Shown piece after piece: positions 10,774-21,600 of a stretch of 64,000 nucleotides of DNA. The notes beneath the pieces were generated by a model. The model did no database searches, was not told the origin of the DNA, and saw only the letters and a list, made by a program, of their open reading frames with translations. The first letter of the stretch is position 1. Each line of letters begins with the position of its first letter. The stretch is from Syngnathus acus (lineage: Eukaryota > Chordata > Actinopteri > Syngnathiformes > Syngnathidae), in contig NC_051090.1 of assembly GCF_901709675.1 (NCBI RefSeq), positions 11,231,342 through 11,295,341 on the forward strand, given 5' to 3'. Both the position numbers and the translations under genes were made by a program.

Positions 10774-13070
10774 GCTGTATGCGCAGGCTTGGAGAGCAAG
10801 CTGTGTAGTTCGCTCCGAGCCGAAAGAAAAATCCAAGCCAATAAAGTCGCGGCGCTGCAGTGACTTTTCGGCCTGATGAGAATGATTTGGGTTATTTTCC
10901 AGTCCTTCATGTGCAGGCGTGAGAATGAGAATGAGGAGTCGAAGAGGATGCGCGCACGCGCGCGAGTGAAAAGACGCGCGCGCTCTCGTCAAATGGAGCC
11001 GGGGAGGGCGCCCTCGCTTTGCCAACCCTCAAGTCACAATTATACTCGATATCTGCGAGCCATAAATATCAAATCCAATCAAGCAGGGCGCTAACTCAGC
11101 GTGCGTGAAGTCGCGTAAAATGAGGACGCCCTCAACATGTTGCTCGCTCTCATCGTGATAACTGCAACTTTTGAAATTGTATACGGCAAACTTTACGGAT
11201 CACAAAGTTTATTAAAATGACTGCAAGATGGCAGATGCAAGCTAGTGTCTTAGAAATGACCGAATGATGTCGAGTACTTTCTTGACTATTACACTCTTTG
11301 CCAGTTCCTTGTTGGAGAATTGCGCATGTGGTCAAAAAAGGACGCCAACTGTTTCCAGCTGCATGTCCCCCAGCAGCCCATGCAGGCATCGTCGACAAAG
11401 GCCAAGAGGTCACGTGTGAATGTAAACACAGCCGCAAGCAAGAAAACACAACTGGACCGCACCACTCATTTTTTATTATTCCTTTTCAGAACTCAAAAGT
11501 ATTGGTCATCTGGGCTTATTGTGGTTGAGTCTCGATCATAATGCAGTTTTCCCACAGATTTATGCAATTACAAAATGAGCTTAGGCCTCAAGGAGCTCTA
11601 TGCAGTTCGCAGGCGAGCGGCAGCACTTTGGAATCACTTGGAGGACAAGCTGACTCCAAAATCAAGTGCAGTAGTGTAGCCGAGATGGAACCGAGGCAAG
11701 TGCATCAAGTTACTGCTCTTCATGTGTTCGTCCATCCAGATCTTAAACATTGAGCATTACAAATCCTTGCCTTGCATGAACAAGCGATACAAATCCATGA
11801 CCCAATCAGCTTTCTCATTCCATGGTGGCCTTCAGGAAAGCAAGCCAGATGACGGTGAGCGGCTGCTGTGGTGTTAAATAAAATCAATCTGCTCTTAATC
11901 AGAAGAACCTCTGCGCATTTCCCTCCTCATCTGATGCAGGACGTCAACAATTAACACTTGAAAGCCTGCATTCATCAACATCATAATCGTTGTAATTGGA
12001 TGCAAATCAAAAAGCACCGCACAGTTTCATTTCCCTCTTGTTGAAGATACAGATTCACATTCAAGATCATCTCTCAAGACGCTGAGAGGCATAATAGGCC
12101 ACCTGTGCACTGGGTTCATTTGCATTTTGCACAATGGAAATAGATCTTCAGAAACGGACACACCGGCGCATCATCGTGATCATCTTGTTTGATCCTCCAA
12201 AGTGCGAGGGCCAACCTTGAAGGCAAACTTAGATGGCTCAATTTGCCAATTTGATTGATGAGAATCCACTGAGTCAGGAAGACCTCACGCCCGGCTCATG
12301 AGGCATAATCTTCCATTTGCTTGATGATTTGCAGACTGCACACTGACAACCAATCAACTTGGACTGAAACGTGATCAAAGCAGGACAGTCAAGTTGCTCG
12401 CTTGATTGTCGTCATCAGCACAACAGCAAAGAAGACATTTGCCGTTGGACAGCGATAGTGATGGTTCAAAACTAAGCGGCAAAAGTAAAGACAGCTTCGA
12501 GATAGACTTTGAGAAGAAGGTGGCAAAAGTCCTCATTTCTGTGTGGCAAGATGTCGTGTTGACTTTGACGTGAGAAAAAGTTGCAGCTGCCTTGTTTGTT
12601 TAACAAGCGCACATCCTTGAGCGAAGAGTTCTCCTAACAATACATGGCAGCCGGGTCGCTCGGCCAGCTCAAATAAACCCACCCAGCCGCACGAGTGGAG
12701 CATGTGCCCTTGTTTGCTCAACGACAACTTCTTCGCTTATCTCCCTGGACACTCTTTGAGCTCATCAGGCAAGTGTTGGGCTTGATCGCTTGGAATTGTC
12801 ACCACACACATGCTCTGGGAAATTGAGGTCCAATTTAACCACACGCACACTTTGGGAAATTGAGGTCCAATTTAACATCACAAAATGAACAACTTTAGAA
12901 AAAACATGTAGAACAGCAGGAAGAGACAAGGTTTTTCAACTTTGCTACCTGCTCCATTGTTTTTTTTTCTCCAGTCAGTCTTTGAAAGTCGAGCTCAAGC
13001 CTTTTTAAAACAATTGAAGAAAGTGCGGGCAGGCCAGATGAAACGTGGAAGGCTACGAGAGGCGTCCCGC
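10774..13070. other. intergenic, 5' flank of ghrhr-like and 3' flank of cyldl
   Basis: No coding gene is supported. An alternating CGCGCG-rich tract lies at about 10948-10985. A short direct duplication of about 37 bp (GGGAAATTGAGGTCCAATTT, twice) lies at about 12815-12875. I found no canonical minus-strand polyadenylation hexamer close to the cyldl stop codon. Confidence 0.6.
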
Positions 13071-16000
13071 TTAGCGATAAAGGCACATGCTGGGACTCTG
13101 GTACAGGTACATGTAGGCATCGCAGAAGAGACGTTTGGCAACACCTTTCATGTCCCGAGGGATCTGATCGGCCAGCTCGGCCGGGGACATGTCCAGGTAG
13201 ATGGCCACCTCGGGGCACGCTCGCACCTCAGGGATGTTGAAACCGTCCGCGTCGCCTGTGAGAGCGCAGCACATGACCCGGTCAAAAGCCAGCAAAAGGG
13301 AGCGCTGCTAGCTGCCGCCGCGAGCCGCCACTGCGACTCGCCATTTGCCTCCGCAGCTCACCTTCCCTGTCCGCCATGCTGTCAAAGAAGATCCAGTCGT
13401 GGCTGTGGGCTCCGTATTTGATGAAAGCAACGTAGTGGCTCGTCTCGATGCAGAGGACGGCAAAGAGCTCTAAGGTGTCCCGAGTCAGCGCGTGAGGCGC
13501 TCCTCGCGCGGCGTAACCCTCGGGGAGATCCAGGACGGTTGTCTGATGGCTGAGCCGCCGAGGGTGAGAATGGACCTGGAATGCACGTCGTCGACTGAAT
13601 TCCATTTGGAAGCGGCCTTTGCCTTAGGACCGTGCGGAAGGTGGCACACCTGAAGCGAGCATGTGGTGCAGAAGACTTTGAATCCCGTCTGGCTGAAGAG
13701 CGACTCGTCAAAGCAGACGGCACACTCTTCCTGGGCCAGCTCGCCGCAGAGGATGCACTGCTGGGGACCTGAAAGACACACGGCGTTCAGCACCGCTCTG
13801 ACTCTGCTCGCCAGTGACACGCAGCACAACCCGGGCTTACCCCCTGAGAGGAGGCCGCTGACGTCCAACTCCAGGGATGGAATAATCTTGTCAAACATTT
13901 TGAATTTCTTGCCAAAGCGAGGCATCTGAAGAATGAGGCAGGACGGCATCTGAAATCAGAAGGAAAGAGAAAAGTGTTACATTTTTGGAGACAATGAAAA
14001 GGATGCAGAAAGCAGACAGGACACGCAGACGACAAGGAGCCCGTATCACCTCGGCCAGCTTAAGTCCGGCGTCGTGGAAGGAATGTTCCAGCAACTGTTG
14101 CACGGTCGGAAGCAGCAGGCCTCGCTTCTGTTCCAGGAAGATCTGGTAGCAGTAACTCTCTTGCACTTTGCCAGCAGCCGACCTGCGGACGTCACGGCAC
14201 GCGTGAAGCCTCGGGCGCGTCTGGCGAAAAATTCCGCAGAGGCGCCGACGTACAGTTTGAGGAGAGGATCCAGGGCGAGGATGTGGTGCATGATGACGGT
14301 GAGGAACTCCTCCGGGTCTGAAAACCCACAGCGGAGTGAGCCCGGCACGCAAATGGCGTCCACGATGCCACGGAAACCAAACTCACCTTTCTCCTCTGTG
14401 GTGAAGGAGCGACAGTAGCCGTGTTTTTCCAGCTGCTGTCGCAGCTTCATGACGTGCATGGCTTGCACAAAGCCTTCGCTGAAAAAGCACCCCGAGATCA
14501 CTCACCATGCCTTTCCAACTCACACGTGTGAAACGCACCTTCGAAGGGGGTTGACGATGTTGTGGAGCAGCGTTCTCTGAATGGCCGCATCTTGAGGCTC
14601 GATGGATTTGAACAACATGGAGTCCAGCACCGAGGAGCAAGAGAACAAACTGCCAAGGTGCAAAGAAGCAGACAAGCGACGTCTTTGAGCCAAAGTCTTG
14701 GAAGCAGCAAAGAAAGAGCTCCGAGCAACAAACTCGTGGTCACCTAACGAGGGCTGCATCCATGTAGCAAGAGTTGCAGTGTCCCTGGATGCCCTTCATC
14801 CGGCCAATCAGAACTTGCGCAACTCGATCCGAGCTGATGGGAGCCACGGGATCCACTTTTTCAACACACTGCTGTATTTCTATGTCTGCAACAGTGAACA
14901 TAATGCATGAGAGGTCAAACTTCGCTGGAGGCTCGGAGAGGATGCTGACCTGCGACCGAGTGCTTAGGCGCCCCCTCGCTGAGAAAGCGCGCATCGGGAC
15001 GGCAACAGCTGTACTTGACGAAGAGAGCCCTTCTGGGAGGACATTGGAAGAAAGAGACGTTTTTGAAGGTGCCGTCACTCACGCCAATGTCGTTCTCCTG
15101 CGCAACAGGACAGAAAACGGGATCAAGCTCAAATGGAGGGTTGAAATCATGTTACGATCAAACAAAGCAATCCACAATATCACCACAGATTTATTTGCTG
15201 CCAATGAATGAGGAGTCTAACTAGATTTCTTGTTCATAGGCAGTTCCACTGTTTTTCAATCTCCACCCAAATGGTAAACATTACAAGCTCGAGTCCAGCA
15301 ATCACGTCCTGTCGCCCGGGAAGGGTCCCGATCCAGCGGATGATTCCGTACAAACTGCCCGTGCCCAAGGACACCTCGACCAGTGAGTTCACGCCCATGC
15401 CACATTTTTCTTCCACTGCACCGTTGTCGAGGGCAATCAGGTCAGACCCTGTGAGGGGGACACACACATTTGGGTAAAATGTCCACCAAATATATAGTGT
15501 CATGTGAATCACGCATGCTCCAACCGGCAGGATATTCCCCAACAACAACAAACTGGAGCGGGACTTCAACTTCGCCCGTCCTCCCCGTGGCATCAATGTC
15601 CTGCAAACATAAAGAAAAGGCCAAATTTATGATGCTTTGTTTGCATTTGGCCCTCCGCTGCCACCTGCTGTTCAGTTAAAGCTCCAAGCAAAAAGGCGAA
15701 GGAGACTGTGCATCAAACCTCCTCTTCAGATGTGAAGAATCGTAAAAATAAAACAAAATAGTCATATTAAACTTGTGTACAAGCGTAATATTGCTGCAAT
15801 GTTGACTCACGGTGGAGATCAAGACAAAATGTTTGCCGTCCTTCTCCTGGACGTTGAGCACCATTCCATAACAGCAGTAATCTTCAATGAAGTAGGTGAC
15901 TCTGTCGCCCGGGACCGGCATTTGCGTTTGGCGACCCGACGGGGGTTCGGAGTCGGCCGCTGAGGAGCAGTCGGAATCACGTGGTCGGACTCTGCAGAAA

Positions 16001-16613
16001 GGTGCGAAGATGCCGCAGTCGCGCTCGCAAGCGAAGAGGCTCTCGTTGTCGTGACATCCGTCCGTGTCGCCTTTGCCCTTGTCTTCCCCCTTGACCGCAG
16101 AAAACAAGAAAAGCATTTCTTGCAAACAGGCCCGAATGCGAGAAGCGGCACGTTTGGGACGAAGTCTTGTTTGGAAGCTTGTACCTGCAGCTCAACTCCA
16201 AAGAATGTTGCCTTCAAGGGCTCATCTGCCGCCGCTTGGGACAGGCTTCCTATGAAGCGGATGATTCCGTTCAATTGCCCTCCTCCTTCTTCCACGATGA
16301 CTTCAGTTCCCTCGCAAAGCGTCAGCGCTCGACGGAGAGCGTCTTTGTCTCGAAACCATTTGAGCCTTTCGGAGTTGTCGGTGACGGCCAGCAGAAGAGC
16401 GGCCTCGCACTCACTGACTTCTTCCAGACATCTGCGATCCATCTCGCAGTACAAAGGTGCCAGTGAGCCAAGCATGAAGACTTGTAATTTTTGGGCAAAC
16501 TCGATACTTGCTCGGTACTCATAAATACTATAACAGATGCGACCAGTGTGACTGTGTCGGAGGTAGTCCGGCGGTTCGGTGACGATGAAATACTGGATGC
16601 CTGTCGACATCAT
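13071..16613 (-). CDS. cyldl: CYLD-family deubiquitinase (CYLD-like, short form)
   Basis: USP-class cysteine protease that in the known family removes K63- and M1-linked ubiquitin and restrains NF-kB signalling. Fourteen coding exons in transcript order: 16613-16185, 16089-15811, 15600-about 15513, 15448-15285, 15097-14950, 14885-14744, 14649-14539, 14478-14387, 14317-14254, 14182-14050, 13949-13841, 13768-13650, 13575-13362 and 13255-13071; about 758 aa against 956 in human CYLD. A CAP-Gly region is near residues 105-185 and a CAP-Gly-3-like block (YGIIRWIG) lies before the catalytic domain. The Cys box reads GIQGHCNSCYMD, the His box ETSHYVAFIKYG and the Asp FFDSMADR, so the triad is complete. 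The B-box zinc ligands (CILC, CAVC, FCTTC, VHSHP...SH) are all present. The C-terminus is DAYMYLYQSPSMCLYR. The start is the first Met after an AG acceptor-like site, so a non-coding exon upstream is likely. The linker between CAP-Gly 2 and 3 is nearly absent. The donor of exon 3 is ambiguous (15513 or 15525; both keep frame). Confidence 0.93.
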
Positions 16614-18610
16614 GATCCTGAGGAAGCAGGACATTGGATAGATTAAAAAACACACCAACACATTCATAAGAGTAAGTTGCACAAATTATAATGTTCACTC
16701 TAACAGCACCTGAGCACCGTAAGCGCGACATTTGAGATGTCGGTACAAAAGTACGACATTATATTTGGAAGAGTCGAGCACTCGTGAAAATTAACCGGAA
16801 GCCTGTCCTGTTAACAAACATTAAACAATGCTCCTCAACCAGCGTGTACATGTAGACATTGCAGGGGGCGACTTGGAAACATTCCCATATTTTAATTTGC
16901 AAGATGTCGAAATGCTATGAGTGCTTTACAACTTGTTTTCCTGGGGAGACTTTTGTTTTGTTCCAAATAATTAACGTTTCAATGCCTCTTGAAAGGGGGA
17001 CTTATTTAAATAAGCTCCATTTTTATTGCGACACATATTCTATTTTCTTTCTACACGTGGTAATAACACAATCACACAACCGACCAATTAAAATTCGTGT
17101 GGTCAGGGTATTGATTCGGCTTAAAATGTGTTTTAGATACTCGTATTATGAAGTAGAATGATGGGTGTGGTTGTGTACCTTCAAATATTTCACTTGACTG
17201 CATCTTCAGACTATTTTGCACTACTTTTCAGAATACATTGTCATGTATATACGAATATGACACTTGCTGAAACGGATTGCGGGGGCATCGCTATATCTCC
17301 CCACCCAACAAGCAAATTCAATCTGATAAAATGGGTTTCCAAAAAATAAAAACGAAACAATAAAATAACAATCGATTGAGGACAGAAACACCCGTCGGTA
17401 AGCAAACATGTTACCAACAATACAAGTGGAAATGCAAGTGTTACCAACAATACCTTAGCTCGTCCAAATCAGATGATTTGTTTTTATTTTGTCCCCATTC
17501 GATCGTGAGACGCGCTTCCTCGTCGGTATTAATTCAGAACGTCGTCGTGAGTAATGGTCATTCTTCTGCTAAAATATCAACTTTTCGTTGTCATTCTTCT
17601 ACTAAAATGGCAACTTTCGGTGCAACTTCTTAGATGCATCAACAAATTCGATTCTGAACTACACAACTACTTGTTGTGACAGCGACACGACTGCGCTACT
17701 TTTACTTTGAGAGACAAGGCCACATCTCATTTATTTGAATAAAATATCCTATATCCTCGCGTCGCGTGTTCGCTTGGTAGAACCTGCGAGCACCGTAGAG
17801 CTCGTCAAGGAGACGAGGCGGATAATAAGGTCCAAGTGTAAAGAATTCCCAGAGAATTGAGACGAACGTTTTGTCAACGTCATTTATGGAGACGGCGATT
17901 AAAGATGACGACACATCAGGACGTATAAGGTCCGCATCCCACTTTGAGCATTATGTGCTCATCGGAATAAATGCTAATGAAATATGATCAACTCTGTTAC
18001 TCGAAGCAACTCTGCCAATACAGGGACGTGAAAATTGTGAAGGGGCATACACTACATCACGCCCGCCACATCTTCATTTTGTGAAAGAGATCGGTAGAGT
18101 AACCCAAAATTGTTCTCAAGTATGAGTACGTACTGTGACTTTTGAAAAATAAGATTCGCCACCCCAGTGAAGTTAAGACTGACAGAATTGATGGGTTGAC
18201 TCAAGCAAATGTTAGAAGTAGTGCTCCTCCAAAAATGAACTGTGTTAAAGTACTAAGTGAAAAAAGTATTGAATAATTGTCGAGTAACTTTTTTACTCAG
18301 AGCATGGACGTCAAATAGACAAAAATACAAAACGAATGTGCACTTTAAAGTATTGGCCAATAACATCATTTTGACTAAAAAAGTAACACGTGTATTCGTC
18401 AACGCTATTGAATACGAAAACAATTAATCAATATCTTCTTTTCATTTCGACTTTTCCCCTCAGTATAAACACTAAAAATAAACATTTATGTTCTTTTTTT
18501 AGCACTTGTTTTTTCCCTTTCATCTTCCGGAACAGAAGAGGGGGCTCACACAGCGACAATGTGGTTGGAAAGCGCCGTAATCACAGGAAGAAGAAACGAG
18601 CGAGACAAAC
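16614..18610. promoter_or_regulatory. head-to-head intergenic region, cyldl / zc3h3
   Basis: About 2 kb between divergent start codons. ETS-type GGAAG/CTTCCGG motifs lie on both sides: ACCGGAAGCC near 16793-16802 upstream of cyldl and CATCTTCCGGAAC near 18522-18534, about 80 bp before the zc3h3 start. These are typical of TATA-less housekeeping promoters. A small duplication (GTCATTCTTCT...CTAAAAT, twice) lies near 17555-17615. The promoter assignment is inference from position and motif. Confidence 0.45.
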
Positions 18611-21600
18611 ATGGAGCAGCGTGAATCGTTGAAACGGCAAATTGATCTTCTACAAAGTACGTATGTTTGTGGTAATGTGTTTCTTCCGTGACAGTCACTC
18701 TGGATCACAGCTTTGTTTCCCCGTGTAATTGTTTGCTGTTTTACGCACCCATACTCCAATTTCGCTCAATCGCACTTTACTCAGTGAAATTCATTAACGT
18801 TAGCTGGCTATTCATAAAGCTGTCAATGTTTTTCTGAGGTTTAATCTTAACGCATTACAATGAAAGGCTGACAAACGGTTCCATTTCGCTGCCGCTGGTT
18901 TGAACCGAGATGCAGCGAAGCTGTGATGATCCAAGTGAACACATCGGACATTGGCACTCAAATAATGACAATGTTCTAGTCCACACAATCAGGGTTTCGA
19001 TGTATTTTAAAGCTCGATACATTGGCACCCAAATAATGACAATGTTCTAGTCAACAGAATTAAAGTTTTTATGTATTTTAAAGCTCGATATAAACAGGAA
19101 TGGATGAATGGCATTTCCATTTATTTCAATGGGTACAAACAGTTTGAGATACAAGCGTTTTGAGTTACAAGGGTGGTCATGGAACGAATCCAACTTGTAT
19201 CTCATCATGTATAGGGCAAAAGCAAAACAACTACCAGATAATATCCAAAATTTATTTAGGCATCGGGAGGGAGGTTATAAGTTAAGAGGGAATCACATCT
19301 TCAAAATCTTAAACATAAGAACAACCTTAAAAAGTTTCTGTATAACTATAACCGGGGTCAAACTATGGAACAATCTAAGTGAGGAACTCAAGCAAAGTCC
19401 AAATATCCACCAGTTTAAAAAAATGTATAAAAATATGTTGTTTAGCGGGTACAAAGGCTAAGAGTGCCAAAGGGCTACGCACAAGTAAAAATGAAACAGA
19501 ACAATAAGTGTGCAAGTTTGTCTACTTGTGTTATATTGTAGACTTACAGTATAGTATGTTGAATCGTTGGTTTAATGGATGAAGTGAGAAAGGGGTAGGA
19601 ATCTAAAAAGCTATGCTTCCTCCTACTCCTTTTCGAGCATTCTTTATTTTTTTATTTACTTATGTATTATTATTATTATTAATTAATTTATTTATTTAAT
19701 GTATTTACTTCTATTTGTTGGTTTATTTTTTATTTTTGTTGTTGTATGGATTTATGTGGCACTTTAGAGTGTTATTTGTTTTTTTTTGTTTTTCTTTTTT
19801 GTTTTGGATGTTCGAAATAAAGATATCAATCAATCAATCAATCTCAAGGCATCGCTGTATTAGAACACTGACAAGGGGGGGGAAATACAAATTTGGCATT
19901 TAATCTTAGCTACCTCACGTGTTGGACTGGAAATGACGTAGATTAGTGGGAACTGCAAGAGAGAGGAAACAAAGCAAAATAACAGCTAATAGTCTTCTTC
20001 ATGCTGTCAAGTGTTTTCATGTGGATTTGTTTTTGTTTTCCAAATTTTAGATCTCATCGATAAGCATAAGGGTGTCCATGGCAACACGCCAAGGCTTCCA
20101 GAGGTGGCAACAACATCCAGAGGCAGATGCCAAAGTTCATCTGTCACACATCCGCACGGTTTATATGCTCGTTTCAGCCACGGTAGCTGGAGGGAGACTT
20201 ACTCTCTCAAAAATAGGAGCCCCGTGTCCACCGTCTCCACCTCCAGCCCAGAACACCATTCAGACATTCACGTTGAGGCTCACGGTGCCTCGCTACCCAG
20301 TGAAAAGAGTGATGCGTCCAAGCCTCCCACTGCATCATCAAAGATGGCACCACACAAGAAAAAAGGACAAAAAGAAACTCTGAGCGCAGGAATTGAAAAT
20401 GTTGCCACAGAAAGAAGAGGGGGCTGTAAAACAACGGTAGCCGTACCTCCATCAGTCCTGTTAGTACAAAGTACCCAACAGCAAGGGCTGGTCAAACAAA
20501 GTGTTGTACCGCCAGGCCCAAAAGCCAGGGCTGACCCAGCCCGGTTCCAGAATCAACCTATTCTCAACAGTCAAGCCGACGTCATTGAGACCCAACGGCC
20601 GGACCGCCAACAACAGGTTGGCCAAAGCGCGAGCTCATCACCTTCCAAGGTGCCACAACAAGCTTTCCGAGAGCAGCCTTTGCCTCGATCCAGGCAGGCC
20701 ACAGGCGGGCAAACAAAATCCAAGTTCACTTGGGTTAAGAACCAGAGTTTCCAAAGCCAACCAAGTGGCTCCGTTTACTCGCAAGCAAACCAAGATGTGG
20801 ACTCAACGAGCGGTGCGAAAGCTTCCCTTTTAGGCGCAAGCTCCCTCGCGTCCCCGCTCCCCAAGCAAACCCCTGCCAAAAAGGCGCGCAAGCAGAATCC
20901 GGTCGTCGCAGGCCCCAGGGCCTCCAAGTACAAATGGGTCTCCTCTTCTACTGGGCTCCAAGCAAAGACTTTGAGAAAGTCAACGTCTCCCAAAACTCTG
21001 AGCGGTGATCAGAGAGCTGTGGAAAAGGGAGAAGCCATCAAGAAACTCAAATCAGGCTCCTTCACCACGACAAAATTGAAAAGGGGATGTGCGTCTTCTT
21101 CTACAAGTTTCTTGTCCAGTAGGTACCACTGGAAGGCGGCCGTTTCCAGGTCTCCAGTTGCGGGTGCAAGAGCGGAAGCCCTCCGCAGGTCTACTTTTGT
21201 TTGGCTGGCAGCGAAACATCACAGAGGAGCAAAAAAGGGCCCACTTTATTCTCACTTGGGCCAGGGCGTCTCCATCCAGTCGTCTCCCAACTCATTCAAG
21301 CTTCGCAGCAGGATGAAGATCATTCGCAAGTCGGCTAATGGGTAAGTTGTGGCCATTAAAATTAATAAAGGAAGAAGTCTACAAAGCCCAGAGATATTAA
21401 GCACAATTCGTCCGAAAAAACAACAATGTATTTTAGCACGAGATATCGAGCGATAGAAATCTCCTAACTGAGGATGAGGTCATGTTCGCATTCCAACTCA
21501 TTTGATCAGCATCATTTTCAAAGCAATTGACGTCTTCACTGATTTGACTTTGATTGTGTTTTCCTCGGCTCCAGTCCAAGCGGAAGCAGCTCACCAAGGG

